From contig CAZTOK010000005.1 in NCBI GenBank assembly GCA_964615445.1, positions 1 through 61,513 on the forward strand: DNA of 61,513 nucleotides. Reading direction: 5' to 3'. Positions 26,430-35,609 of the stretch are shown here, in pieces (the stretch's first letter is position 1; each line of letters begins with the position of its first letter). Position numbers and translations under genes: made by a program. This stretch comes from JALRBM01 sp964615445. GTDB taxonomy: Bacteria > Patescibacteriota > Saccharimonadia > Saccharimonadales > Saccharimonadaceae. A model generated the notes under the pieces. The model did not search any database. It had not been told where the DNA came from and saw only the letters and a program-made list of their open reading frames with translations.

Positions 26430-27725
26430 ATGTTAGATATCCGTTTTATTCGTGACCATGCCCAGGAAGTTCAAGAAAACGCTCGCCGTAAAGGGTATGA
26501 TGTTTCTATTGAGGATCTTTTAAGGTGGGACCAGTCTAAGCGTCAGTTGCAACAGCAGGCGGATGAGCTGCGTGAAAAACGGAATGAAATTGCGTCACGC
26601 ATGAAGGGTGGGAAACCCTCGGACGATCTTATTTCAGAAGGAAAGAATCTTAAGGGACAACTAGCAGATGTTGAGGAACACTTAAAAGAAGCAGATGATG
26701 CATTTACAGAAATCCTCAAAAAGGTGCCTAATATGGCTCTTGGTGATGTGCCGGTGGGCATAAGTGAAGATGAGAATGTAGTGACTAAGAAAGTAGGCGA
26801 GCCAACATCATTTTTGTTTGAGCCTAAAAATCATGCGGTACTTGCCGAGGCAAAAGGCTGGCTAGATAAAGAGCGAGCCGCCAAGGTGACAGGCTCACGT
26901 TTCGCATACTTAAAGGGGGATTTGGTGCGTCTGCAATTTGCGCTTATTCAGTTTGTTCTTGATAAGCTGAGTGACCAGGCTTTTATTGATGAAGTAATTC
27001 AAGAGAACAACTTAGCGGTGAGCAATAAGCCATTTATTCCGGTACTTCCTCCGCTGTTGCTTCGAACAGAGCTCTACGATGCCATGGATCGACTTGAGCC
27101 GCGAGACGATCGCTACAAAATTGAAGATGAAGATTTGTGGCTGCAGGGAAGCGCTGAACATGTGCTAGGAAGTATGCATGCTGACGAAATTTTTGAAGAA
27201 GCGGAGTTGCCTGTTCGCTATATAGGATACGCGACCAGTTTTCGTCGTGAAGCCGGTACGTACGGCAAGGATATGGAAGGCATGTTTCGCATGCATCAGT
27301 TCGATAAATTAGAGATGGAAAGCCTAGGTTTAGCAGAGAAGGGACTGGAAGAGCATTTATTCCTGGTTGCCTTACAGGAAAAAATTATGCAGCTTCTCGG
27401 CGTACCTTACCAAGTTGTTTTAAAATGTACAGCCGACATTGGCAAGCCGAATGCCAGAGGAGTTGATATTGACGCATGGCTACCTGGGCAGGGAAAATAT
27501 CGTGAGACGCATACTGCCGACTATATGACCGATTACCAATCTCGTCGGTTAAAGACTCGTGTTCGCCGTGCTAGTGGAGTAGAGCTGGTTCACACCAATG
27601 ATGCAACGGCATTACCGTTAAGTCGCGGGCCAATTGCTATTATTGAGAATTATCAACAAGAAGATGGTTCGGTGAATGTCCCTAAAGTGCTGCGATCTTA
27701 CCTCGGTGCCCGTGAGGTGCTGTAG
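26430..27725 (+). CDS. serS: Seryl-tRNA synthetase
   Basis: This 431 aa class II synthetase charges tRNA-Ser (and tRNA-Sec where used). The N-terminal antiparallel coiled coil spans about 30-105. The core has motif 2 TSFRREAGTYGKDMEGMFR and motif 3 TNDATALPLSRGPIAIIEN. The stop codon overlaps the GTG start of the next gene. Confidence 0.96.
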   Translation: MLDIRFIRDHAQEVQENARRKGYDVSIEDLLRWDQSKRQLQQQADELREKRNEIASRMKGGKPSDDLISEGKNLKGQLADVEEHLKEADDAFTEILKKVPNMALGDVPVGISEDENVVTKKVGEPTSFLFEPKNHAVLAEAKGWLDKERAAKVTGSRFAYLKGDLVRLQFALIQFVLDKLSDQAFIDEVIQENNLAVSNKPFIPVLPPLLLRTELYDAMDRLEPRDDRYKIEDEDLWLQGSAEHVLGSMHADEIFEEAELPVRYIGYATSFRREAGTYGKDMEGMFRMHQFDKLEMESLGLAEKGLEEHLFLVALQEKIMQLLGVPYQVVLKCTADIGKPNARGVDIDAWLPGQGKYRETHTADYMTDYQSRRLKTRVRRASGVELVHTNDATALPLSRGPIAIIENYQQEDGSVNVPKVLRSYLGAREVL

Positions 27726-28336
27726 TGATTTATTTAATCGGTGGGCCAGCGCGCTGTGGAAAATCAACGCTCGCAAAACGTTTTCGAAAAGAGGTGGACG
27801 GCGGTGTGTTGTCGGGCGATGCGTTCGTGAAAGCGCTTCAAACAACACTTGATACGCAGTCACTTCCTGACATATTTGACAGAACTATTGCCTCTGTAAA
27901 GGATAGTAGTAACTCGATAGAAGCTAAAATTGATCGCCTTCGTCGTCGTGACGAGGCAATGTGGCAGCTATATCAGGCATATATTACTACGGCGATGCAG
28001 GATGCACCTCGTGATGATCTACTCCTGGAAGGTAACATTTGGCCGGATTACCTTGAATTGCTGCCATATGATCATAAAGCGGTTTTTCTGATTGATACTT
28101 CACCAGCACAGGTGGAACGGTTGAAAACAATTCGTGATAGCGTGAGCGATAACAACTGGATGCGTGAATATGATGATGAGAAGCTCCAAGAGTGGGCAAG
28201 GTTTAACGCTGCTCGGAGTGAACGGTATGTGCAACTTTGCAAAAAAACAGGATATACTTATTTTGATATCGCAAAGCTTGGTATAGAAGGGGCTGAAAAC
28301 GCTGCATTTGAATGCCTAGAGGCTAAGGTTGTATAA
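27725..28336 (+). CDS. P-loop kinase-like protein
   Basis: This 203 aa protein has an N-terminal Walker A GGPARCGKST (residues 6-15) and an adenylate/shikimate-kinase-like layout: helical middle with charged residues and LEGNIWPDYL as a possible substrate or Walker B region. It is probably a small-molecule kinase; the substrate is unknown. The GTG start shares a G with the serS stop, so the two are likely translated together. Confidence 0.72.
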   Translation: MIYLIGGPARCGKSTLAKRFRKEVDGGVLSGDAFVKALQTTLDTQSLPDIFDRTIASVKDSSNSIEAKIDRLRRRDEAMWQLYQAYITTAMQDAPRDDLLLEGNIWPDYLELLPYDHKAVFLIDTSPAQVERLKTIRDSVSDNNWMREYDDEKLQEWARFNAARSERYVQLCKKTGYTYFDIAKLGIEGAENAAFECLEAKVV

Positions 28337-28337
28337 T
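28308..28337 (+). promoter_or_regulatory. Promoter of hpf
   Basis: TTGAAT (28308-28313), 18 bp, TATAAT (28332-28337), inside the end of the kinase gene. Confidence 0.6.
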
Positions 28338-28368
28338 AAGTATGTAGCCCCTAAGGCAAGGAGGTAGT

Positions 28369-28743
28369 ATGATTGAAGCAATTGATATCACCGGCGTAAA
28401 ATATGATGTGGATGCAACGACGCGCAAATACGTTTTGAAAAAAATTGGCCGACTTGATCGCTACCTGCCAAAGCATGCTCGTAAAAGTGCTAGTGCCGAG
28501 GTAAAACTGAAAGAAGTAAACCGTGACCATGGCAATAAATATGAAGCTGAGATTATTTTGTATGTTCCAGATAAGGTGGTGATGGCCAAAGACTCTACGG
28601 TGAATATGCTTGCGGCAGTTGATATAGTTGAAGCCAAGCTTATTACTCAACTACGTAAATATAAACAAGCTATTATGCCACACGTTGGTAGTAGGAGTGT
28701 GCTCAGTCGTTTTAAACGAAGCTACGCTCGCGAGCAATTTTAG
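28369..28743 (+). CDS. hpf: Ribosome hibernation factor, short HPF/RaiA type
   Basis: This 124 aa protein has the S30AE fold pattern (beta-alpha-beta with KKIGRLDRYLP and a later MLAAVDIVEAKLITQLRKYK helix). Short forms bind the ribosomal decoding region and stabilise inactive ribosomes. It lacks the long-HPF dimerisation domain. A strong AAGGAGG RBS precedes the ATG; secA follows with its own promoter, a common gene order. Confidence 0.88.
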   Translation: MIEAIDITGVKYDVDATTRKYVLKKIGRLDRYLPKHARKSASAEVKLKEVNRDHGNKYEAEIILYVPDKVVMAKDSTVNMLAAVDIVEAKLITQLRKYKQAIMPHVGSRSVLSRFKRSYAREQF

Positions 28744-28748
28744 TTCTG

Positions 28749-28777
28749 TTGTCACCTCTTCTGAAACAGCGTATAAT
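28749..28777 (+). promoter_or_regulatory. Promoter of secA, flanked by an inverted repeat
   Basis: TTGTCA (28749-28754), 17 bp, TATAAT (28772-28777). TCTGAAAC (28760-28767) and GTTTCAGA (28799-28806) form an 8 bp inverted repeat bracketing the -10 and the start of the leader; it could bind a regulator or be chance. Confidence 0.65.
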
Positions 28778-28825
28778 ACAGAATAGTATTGTGAAGAAGT
28801 TTCAGACACCGGAGGGATTCTTGAT

Positions 28826-31447
28826 ATGGTAAGCAGACAAACGGCGCTAGCGAAGATTTTTGGCGATCCGCAAAAGAAGATTTTGCGTAGTCTTGAGAAA
28901 AAGGTGGGTGCTATTAATATGCTCGCCGATAGGTACAAGGCAATGAAAAAAGATGAGCTTCCTAAGCAAACAGCAGTGCTTAAAAAGCGTCTTGAAGAAA
29001 AGGATACAACTCTTGATGATATTTTGCCTGATGCCTTTGCGCTGGTGCGCGAGGCGAGCGACCGTGTGCTTGGCATGCGTCACTTTGACGTGCAGCTTAT
29101 AGGTGGTATGGCGCTACATGATGGCAATGTGGCTGAGATGAAAACTGGTGAAGGTAAGACTTTAGTTGCGACACTTCCGGTGTACTTGAACGCACTTGAA
29201 GGCAAAGGCGTGCATTTGGTGACAGTTAATGACTATCTGGCGCAGCGTGATGCTGGTTGGATGGGTGAGCTATACGACTTCTTAGGTCTTTCGACAGGAG
29301 TCATTATTAACGAGGCCTCATTCATTTTTGATAAAGACTTCGACAACGAAGCTCACACCGACCCTCGCATGCGTAAACTTCGCCCTGTCACACGTAAAGA
29401 AGCTTATGCGGCTGATATTACTTATGGTACAAACAATGAATTTGGATTTGATTATCTTCGTGACAACATGGTGAATGAGGTGGAGCTACTTCGTCAGCGT
29501 GAACTTAACTTTGCGATCGTGGACGAAGTTGACTCAATTTTAATTGACGAAGCTAGAACGCCGCTTATTATTAGTGCTCCAGCTGCCGAAAATCCAGATA
29601 GTTACTATCAATTTGCGAAAATTGCTGCAAAGCTTACCGCGGATGATTACGTGCTTGATGAGAAGCGTCGGAGCGTGGCGCTGACTGACGAAGGTGTCGA
29701 AAAAGTGCAAAAATTATTGGGTATAAAAAATTTGTACACCCCAGATTATGTGCGTTCAGTGTATCATATAGATCAAGCATTGCGGGCGCAGACACTATTC
29801 AGACGTGACAAGGACTACGTAGTCACCACTGACGGCGAAGTGATTATCGTAGATGAGCATACGGGTCGTCTCATGCAGGGTCGTCGTTATAACGAGGGCC
29901 TCCATCAGGCAATTGAGGCAAAAGAAAACGTTGCAGTGCTCCAAGAAAGCATGACGCTTGCGACTATTTCGTTCCAAAATTACTTCCGGTTGTACAACAA
30001 ACTCTCTGGTATGACTGGTACGGCATTTACTGAGGCGGAAGAATTCCAGCAAATTTATAGCCTCGATGTTATCCAAGTGCCATCTAATAAACCGATTGCA
30101 CGTATTGATCACGAAGATCTCATTTTTAAGAGTGAAAAAGGAAAACTAAAGGCAGTGGCACAGGCAATTCGCGAATATCACGCCGAAGGTCGCCCAGTCC
30201 TAGTTGGCTCAGCCTCAATCGCCAAGAACGAGATGATTGCCGAATGGCTGGATAAAGAAAAAATTCCCTATGAAATTTTGAACGCTAAGAATAATGAGCG
30301 TGAGGCGGCAATCATTGAAAAAGCTGGCCAAAAAGGTGCTATTACACTAGCTACTAACATTGCAGGTCGTGGTACCGACATTAAGCTTGGTGACGGTGTA
30401 AAAGAGCTTGGTGGTATGGTGGTGATTGGCTCTGAGCGACACGAATCTCGCCGTATCGATAATCAGCTTCGTGGACGTGTTGGGCGCCAAGGTGATCCTG
30501 GCGAAACCCAGTTCTATGTCTCAACTGAAGATGATTTGATGCGTATTTTCCAGGGTGAGCGTATTGCTGGTCTTATGGAGCGCCTCGGAGTTGAAGAAGA
30601 TCAGCCAATTCAAAATAAGGCAGTATCAAAAACACTTGAAGCGGCCCAAAAGCGTGTGGAAGGATATAACTTTGACACTCGTAAAAACGTGGTACAGTAT
30701 GACAATGTCATCAACCGTCATCGTCGTGTCGTGTATACAATGCGTCATAAAATTCTTGAGGGCGACGACATTAAGCCAGAGATTGAACGTCTCATCGATG
30801 AAAAAACCCGCGAACTTGTAGCATTGCCTGCTAAAAATAATCCAAAATTTGCCGAAGAATTTGAAGCAGTTTTTCCACTAAAGGCTAAGAAAATTGCAGA
30901 AATTGGTGCTGAAAAGAAAGATAAGCCGCGGTTTGAAATGGCACAAAAAGCCATTGCAAAACTTTATAAAGCTAAAGAGGATGAACTTTCTGAGGAAATT
31001 ACACGTAAAGTTGAACGCGAAGTGTATTTACAAGTTCTTGATACATTATGGATGCAACACCTTGAGAGTATGCAACATTTGCGCGAAGGAATTCATTGGC
31101 GCAGCGTAGGACAGCGTGATCCGCTTGTTGAGTATCGCAGCGAATCTCAGAAGTTGTTTGAGAGTTTACAGGCCACGCTTCGAGACGAAGTACTTCGTGC
31201 TGTCATGCATGTGCGTAAAAATGATATCGTTGCTCGTGAGAATGAAGAGCATGATACCGAGCTAACCCGCCTGGCTGAAACTGCAGTTGAGCGTGGCGTG
31301 AACGAGGTGACTGGTGGTGAGGAGAATCGCGATAGTGACTTTAAAGCTAAAAAGGCCAAAACAAGTAATGTTGCTAGCAAGCAGAAAAACGATGCTCGCA
31401 AAAAGAAAAAAGTGCAGCGGCAAAACCGTAAGAAGAGTCACAGATAA
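28826..31447 (+). CDS. secA: SecA preprotein translocase ATPase
   Basis: This 873 aa motor drives proteins through SecYEG. Walker A is MKTGEGKT (residues 106-113), the DEAD-like box is VDEVDSILIDEARTPLIIS, and the second ATPase half has ATNIAGRGTDIKLG and GRVGRQGDPGET. The HWD/scaffold region follows. The C-terminus is a lysine-rich tail and lacks the zinc-binding CxC motif. A GGAGGG RBS is present. Confidence 0.97.
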   Translation: MVSRQTALAKIFGDPQKKILRSLEKKVGAINMLADRYKAMKKDELPKQTAVLKKRLEEKDTTLDDILPDAFALVREASDRVLGMRHFDVQLIGGMALHDGNVAEMKTGEGKTLVATLPVYLNALEGKGVHLVTVNDYLAQRDAGWMGELYDFLGLSTGVIINEASFIFDKDFDNEAHTDPRMRKLRPVTRKEAYAADITYGTNNEFGFDYLRDNMVNEVELLRQRELNFAIVDEVDSILIDEARTPLIISAPAAENPDSYYQFAKIAAKLTADDYVLDEKRRSVALTDEGVEKVQKLLGIKNLYTPDYVRSVYHIDQALRAQTLFRRDKDYVVTTDGEVIIVDEHTGRLMQGRRYNEGLHQAIEAKENVAVLQESMTLATISFQNYFRLYNKLSGMTGTAFTEAEEFQQIYSLDVIQVPSNKPIARIDHEDLIFKSEKGKLKAVAQAIREYHAEGRPVLVGSASIAKNEMIAEWLDKEKIPYEILNAKNNEREAAIIEKAGQKGAITLATNIAGRGTDIKLGDGVKELGGMVVIGSERHESRRIDNQLRGRVGRQGDPGETQFYVSTEDDLMRIFQGERIAGLMERLGVEEDQPIQNKAVSKTLEAAQKRVEGYNFDTRKNVVQYDNVINRHRRVVYTMRHKILEGDDIKPEIERLIDEKTRELVALPAKNNPKFAEEFEAVFPLKAKKIAEIGAEKKDKPRFEMAQKAIAKLYKAKEDELSEEITRKVEREVYLQVLDTLWMQHLESMQHLREGIHWRSVGQRDPLVEYRSESQKLFESLQATLRDEVLRAVMHVRKNDIVARENEEHDTELTRLAETAVERGVNEVTGGEENRDSDFKAKKAKTSNVASKQKNDARKKKKVQRQNRKKSHR

Positions 31448-31466
31448 TTTCAGTCAAAGTTTGAAG

Positions 31467-31509
31467 AAGCCTGGACCCCTCAACCGCAGCGCGGGAGGAG
31501 TTCAGGCTT
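31467..31509. terminator. Long hairpin between secA and a leftward small gene
   Basis: AAGCCTG (31467-31473) pairs with CAGGCTT (31503-31509), and the stem extends through AC/GT and a GC-rich inner part. It starts 4 nt from the stop of the leftward gene and about 20 nt from the secA stop, so it may serve both. Confidence 0.6.
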
Positions 31510-31513
31510 TTCA

Positions 31514-31720
31514 TCATCGAGTCGTGCAGATGATCTGTTGCTCAGATTGGCAGGTTTCCCTGACAATGTGCTGGAAGGCGCTGCCGCTCATGTCATTGAG
31601 CGCGTAGATAACGCCAATGAACATGGCCAAGCCACAGAATGCGACCACTGCTATGAGCAGCACGATCTGCGTGTTGCTTGGCCTCCTACGAGACCGAGTA
31701 GTCGACGCTCTGACGGACAT
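31514..31720 (-). CDS. Orphan 68 aa single-pass membrane protein
   Basis: This 68 aa protein has a basic N-terminus (about 16 residues, rich in Arg, Ser, Thr), one membrane helix (about 18-42) and a short tail with one cysteine. The RBS GGAGGT lies seven bases before the ATG. It has its own promoter and a hairpin 4 nt after the stop, and higher GC than its neighbours. Family and function are unknown. Confidence 0.65.
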   Translation of the reverse strand: MSVRASTTRSRRRPSNTQIVLLIAVVAFCGLAMFIGVIYALNDMSGSAFQHIVRETCQSEQQIICTTR

Positions 31721-31764
31721 GATGAGGTACCTCCGCTAGCGGATGCTGTCGTAACAGATAATTT

Positions 31765-31793
31765 ATTTAAGCACTTTTTAACTATTAAGTCAA
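31765..31793 (-). promoter_or_regulatory. Promoter of the orphan 68 aa gene
   Basis: TTGACT (31788-31793), 17 bp, TTAAAT (31765-31770) on the minus strand. The leader contains CCGCTAGCGG, a palindrome touching the SD. Confidence 0.6.
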
Positions 31794-31889
31794 CCTGCTA
31801 TCTGTAAAAATAATAAAAGAGGTAGTAAAGTTGCCCAAAAAGTGGCACAATAGAACTCAGTATTTTGCGAGAAAAGCGAGGAGAATGTC

Positions 31890-33176
31890 TTGAAACACAC
31901 AGTCGAAGAAGTGAAGTTAAGTAATGGTGCCCGAGGGTTGTTGATAGACATTCCTGGCGCCACTGTTATGAGCTTTCAGTTTCAGTTTCGGGCTGGTAAT
32001 CGGTATGTGCGCAGTAAGGATATTTATGAAACGGCGCATATTATGGAACATATGGCATTTGGCGCCAATGCACAATTTAAAAGCGAGCATGATTATGAAG
32101 CGGAATTCACTAAGAATGGTGCGTATCATAATGCGTACACAAGTGATCTTTCACTTGTGTACGTGGCTGGTTGTGCTGACTTTGAGTGGGAGCGTATTCT
32201 TGAACTACAGCGTGTATCAATTTGTCAGCCTAAGTTTAATGCCGAAGAGCTTGAAGCTGAAAAAGGCAATGTAAAAGGTGAATTAACGGGATATCTGAAT
32301 GATCATAATCGTGTATTGTGGCCAAAGATCCAGCAACTACTGGGCGAAGATGTGTATAGCTTCTGGCAACGCCTGCAAACCATTCAGAATGTAACGCTCG
32401 CTGATATCCGTGAGCATCACAAACGTACGCATACAGCAAAAAATATGTGTTTTGTGATTGCGGGTAAGTTGCACGGTCGAAAGGCGGAAATTAGACGTCA
32501 GTTAAACGGCTGGGAGCTTCCCGAAGGGGAGCGTTTTGAAGTGCCGCGCGATGAGCTAACTAGTGGCAATCCTACTCTGATTCGTCGTAAAGAAGCGTCA
32601 AATCTTACGTTTGGTTGGTCGCTGACAGTCCCTCGCGAACTCAGCGATGAAGAAGCTGAGGCGATGAATTGTCTTGATCAAATTTTAACCGGTACTATGC
32701 ACTCGCGTATTTATGGAGCGGCACGTAAAAAAGGACTTGCCTATGGGGTGTTTTCAGATACATCAGTTGGTTTTCATGATAGCAGTTGGGACTTTGGTGG
32801 TCAGGTTAATCTTGAAACTTCAGGTGCGCTTTTTGATATTATTGTGCGCGAAGTAAAGTGTGTGCTTGACGGCAAAATTACAGAGGAAGAATTAGACGCG
32901 GCTAAATCGTACGCGCTAGGCCGTTATCAGATGGGCGCCCAAACAGTGGCGCAAATTAGTAATTTCTACACCGGTCGCTACTTTGCTGACGGTGTGGTAA
33001 AAGACTACGAAAAAGTACCAGAATCTATTCGTAAAACAACACGAGATCTCATGATAGCAACGGCTCGCGAATTTATTAACAGTAATGCTTGGGTGCTAGC
33101 CGGCGTGAGCAGTGGCGATAAGGCAGAGCTCATTGAGCTGAACGACAAGCTGGTCAGACTGTTTGAAAAACAGTAA
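31890..33176 (+). CDS. M16 family zinc peptidase
   Basis: This 428 aa protein has the inverted zinc motif HIMEH (residues 50-54) and the distal Glu in NVKGELTGYLNDH, so the active site is intact. It has two M16 half-domains, as in bacterial processing proteases of the PqqL/YmxG type. The start is TTG, placed by a GAGGAG RBS. No signal peptide is seen, so it is probably cytoplasmic. The gap 31721-31889 holds the promoter of the leftward gene and this RBS. Confidence 0.9.
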   Translation: MKHTVEEVKLSNGARGLLIDIPGATVMSFQFQFRAGNRYVRSKDIYETAHIMEHMAFGANAQFKSEHDYEAEFTKNGAYHNAYTSDLSLVYVAGCADFEWERILELQRVSICQPKFNAEELEAEKGNVKGELTGYLNDHNRVLWPKIQQLLGEDVYSFWQRLQTIQNVTLADIREHHKRTHTAKNMCFVIAGKLHGRKAEIRRQLNGWELPEGERFEVPRDELTSGNPTLIRRKEASNLTFGWSLTVPRELSDEEAEAMNCLDQILTGTMHSRIYGAARKKGLAYGVFSDTSVGFHDSSWDFGGQVNLETSGALFDIIVREVKCVLDGKITEEELDAAKSYALGRYQMGAQTVAQISNFYTGRYFADGVVKDYEKVPESIRKTTRDLMIATAREFINSNAWVLAGVSSGDKAELIELNDKLVRLFEKQ

Positions 33177-33179
33177 AAT
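33174..33179 (+). promoter_or_regulatory. -10 candidate of murD, leaderless type
   Basis: TAAAAT ends 6 nt before the ATG at 33186. The AAGG between could alternatively be a very close RBS. Confidence 0.4.
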
Positions 33180-33185
33180 AAGGTT

Positions 33186-34466
33186 ATGAATGTTGCGATT
33201 GCTGGTTACGGGATTGAGGGAAAAGCAAACTATACTTACTTTTCGAAACGCGGTCACAACGTTACTATCCTTGATGAACGTGACCAAGTTGATGATCTTC
33301 CCATGAATGCATCTGTGGTATTGGGTAAAAATGCTCTCACAGAGCTTAGTCGTTTTGATATGATTGTACGTACTCCTAGCTTGTCACCTCATAAGCTTCA
33401 AGGAGCGAAAAAAATATGGTCAGGAACGAACGAGTTCTTTAAGGAGTGTCCCGCTTTAATTATTGGTGTAACCGGTAGTAAGGGTAAGGGAACGACAGTG
33501 AGTTTAATTGCGAGTATATTACGAGCAGTTGGAAAAACAGTGCATATTGTTGGTAATATTGGCGCGCCGGCGCTCGAAGTACTTAATCAGATTCAGTCAA
33601 GTGATGTGGTGGTGTATGAGCTAAGCAGCTTTCAGTTATGGGATATTGAAACCTCACCGCATATTGCTGTGCTACTTATGATTGAACCCGATCATTTGGA
33701 CGTTCATACAGATTTTAAAGAGTACTTAATAGCCAAGAGCAATATCGCACACTTTCAAACAAAAAATGATCTACTTATTTATAATGCTGCAAATGAATAT
33801 AGCCGAGCAGTAGGTGAGGACTCTGTTGCAAATACAATACCATTTCCATCACGCCAAGGTGCACATGTGCAGGATGGATTTTTTTGGTATGGTGCGCAAA
33901 AAATATGTTCAGTTGACACCTTAAAGCTTCCCGGAGTGCATAACCAAGATAATGCATGTGCAGCTATTGATGTGGCTTGGGAATTTACCCAATATAGCGA
34001 TGGTATTGAAAAAGGGCTTAGTTCGTTTTTTGGACTCTCGCATCGCTTAAAGTTGGTACGCGAAGTAAATGGTGTACGTTATTACGACGATAGTATTGCC
34101 ACAACCCCAGGGAGTGCTATTGCTGCTATTAATGCCTTTAACGAGCCGAAAATTCTTATTCTTGGTGGTTCAAGCAAAGGCTCGGAATATGATGAATTGG
34201 CCAAGGTTATCGCATCCCATAATGTAAAAAAGACACTCGTGATTGGAAGCGAAGCGCCAAAAATTGAAGCAGCACTTCACGAACAGGCAGTGTCGTTTGT
34301 TTCGCTTGGATCAGAGGTAACGATGCAAAAAGTTGTCGCTAAGGCGAATGAAATAGCAGATGCTGGTGACGCTGTGATTCTTAGTCCCGCCTGTGCAAGT
34401 TTTGGTATGTTTAAAAATTATAACGACCGCGGTGATCAATTTATTGCAGCTGTTGAGGCATTATAA
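33186..34466 (+). CDS. murD: UDP-N-acetylmuramoylalanine--D-glutamate ligase
   Basis: This 426 aa Mur ligase adds D-Glu to UDP-MurNAc-L-Ala in peptidoglycan synthesis. A Rossmann start (VAIAGYGIEGKANY) binds the nucleotide, the ATP loop is GVTGSKGKGTT, and the C-terminal part has GLSHRLKLV, YYDDSIATTPGS and ILGGSSKGSEYDEL. Length and order match MurD better than MurC. It is followed after 2 nt by prfB. Confidence 0.93.
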   Translation: MNVAIAGYGIEGKANYTYFSKRGHNVTILDERDQVDDLPMNASVVLGKNALTELSRFDMIVRTPSLSPHKLQGAKKIWSGTNEFFKECPALIIGVTGSKGKGTTVSLIASILRAVGKTVHIVGNIGAPALEVLNQIQSSDVVVYELSSFQLWDIETSPHIAVLLMIEPDHLDVHTDFKEYLIAKSNIAHFQTKNDLLIYNAANEYSRAVGEDSVANTIPFPSRQGAHVQDGFFWYGAQKICSVDTLKLPGVHNQDNACAAIDVAWEFTQYSDGIEKGLSSFFGLSHRLKLVREVNGVRYYDDSIATTPGSAIAAINAFNEPKILILGGSSKGSEYDELAKVIASHNVKKTLVIGSEAPKIEAALHEQAVSFVSLGSEVTMQKVVAKANEIADAGDAVILSPACASFGMFKNYNDRGDQFIAAVEAL

Positions 34467-34468
34467 TA

Positions 34469-35545
34469 ATGCAGCCACTTTTAAAGCGTCTTGAAGCGCT
34501 AAAGCAGGCTATTGAGACGGCATATACCCAGCTTGCTATTGCCGAAAAGACCGTGCAAGCAAGTGCGCTTGAAACGGAACTTATGGCACCTGAAATTTGG
34601 AACAACCCTGCTTATGCACAGGAAAAAAGTAAGCAGCTAGCTGCGCTTCAGGCGACAATTGAACCATGGCAAACGCTACGGGCGCAAGTAGGTGACATTA
34701 GCGAGTTAATGGAGCTTGGCGATGATAGTCTACTGGGTGAATTTGAAGTGCAAGTTTTGGCACTTGAAAAAGAATTTGAAGAACGAAAAAAAGAACTCCT
34801 TTTTAAAGGTAAGTACGACGATCATAGTGCTATCTTGCGCATTACCGCTGGCGTTGGCGGAACAGATGCGCAGGATTGGGCTGAGATGCTTGAGCGTATG
34901 TATCTTCGTTGGGCGGAGAAAGCCGGGCTAGATGTACATATAGTTGAGCGTTCGGCGGGTGAAGAAGCAGGTATTAAAACCAGTGTGGTTGAAGTGAACG
35001 GTGCATATGCGTATGGTAAATTACGTTCCGAAAATGGCGTACACCGGCTGGTTCGTCTTAGTCCATTTAATAGTGACAACCTCCGACAAACTAGTTTCGC
35101 ACTTGTAGAAGTATTACCTCAAATTGACAGGCCTGAAGAGGTTGCTTTGAACGATAAAGATCTCAAGATTGACGTGTATCGTTCTGGCGGGCATGGTGGG
35201 CAAAGTGTTAACACAACAGATAGTGCCGTACGCATCACGCATATTCCCACGGGGATTGTCGTGGCTATCCAAAACGAACGCAGCCAGCTGCAGAATAAAG
35301 AAACGGCATTTAAAATTTTGCGCTCAAAATTAGCTCAACTTCAACTCCAACAGCATGCTGAAAGCACTGCTGATCTTCACGCTGGAGAGTCCGCCAACTG
35401 GGGAAGTCAAATTCGCAATTATGTGCTTCACCCATACACGATGGTAAAAGATACACGCACAAAATACGAAGATCGCGACGTGGGGGCGGTGCTTGACGGT
35501 AAGCTTGACGGATTCATGAACGCGTACCTTGAGCATACTATGTAA
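34469..35545 (+). CDS. prfB: Peptide chain release factor 2
   Basis: RF2 (358 aa) terminates at UAA and UGA. The tripeptide SPF is in RLSPFNSDNLR and the GGQ in RSGGHGGQSVNTTDSAV. The gene is one uninterrupted frame, so the autoregulatory +1 frameshift found in most bacterial prfB genes is absent. Its presence with TGA-terminated genes confirms that UGA is a stop here, unlike Gracilibacteria and Absconditabacteria. Confidence 0.96.
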   Translation: MQPLLKRLEALKQAIETAYTQLAIAEKTVQASALETELMAPEIWNNPAYAQEKSKQLAALQATIEPWQTLRAQVGDISELMELGDDSLLGEFEVQVLALEKEFEERKKELLFKGKYDDHSAILRITAGVGGTDAQDWAEMLERMYLRWAEKAGLDVHIVERSAGEEAGIKTSVVEVNGAYAYGKLRSENGVHRLVRLSPFNSDNLRQTSFALVEVLPQIDRPEEVALNDKDLKIDVYRSGGHGGQSVNTTDSAVRITHIPTGIVVAIQNERSQLQNKETAFKILRSKLAQLQLQQHAESTADLHAGESANWGSQIRNYVLHPYTMVKDTRTKYEDRDVGAVLDGKLDGFMNAYLEHTM

Positions 35546-35597
35546 TGGTACGGATGGTGAATGTCCGAAAATGCCGTTTTTGAGTACCCCGACTTGC

Positions 35598-35603
35598 TAG
35601 TAT
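35598..35603 (+). promoter_or_regulatory. -10 of the ada-alkA gene, leaderless type
   Basis: TAGTAT ends 6 nt before the ATG at 35610 with no RBS. Confidence 0.5.
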
Positions 35604-35609
35604 AAGAGT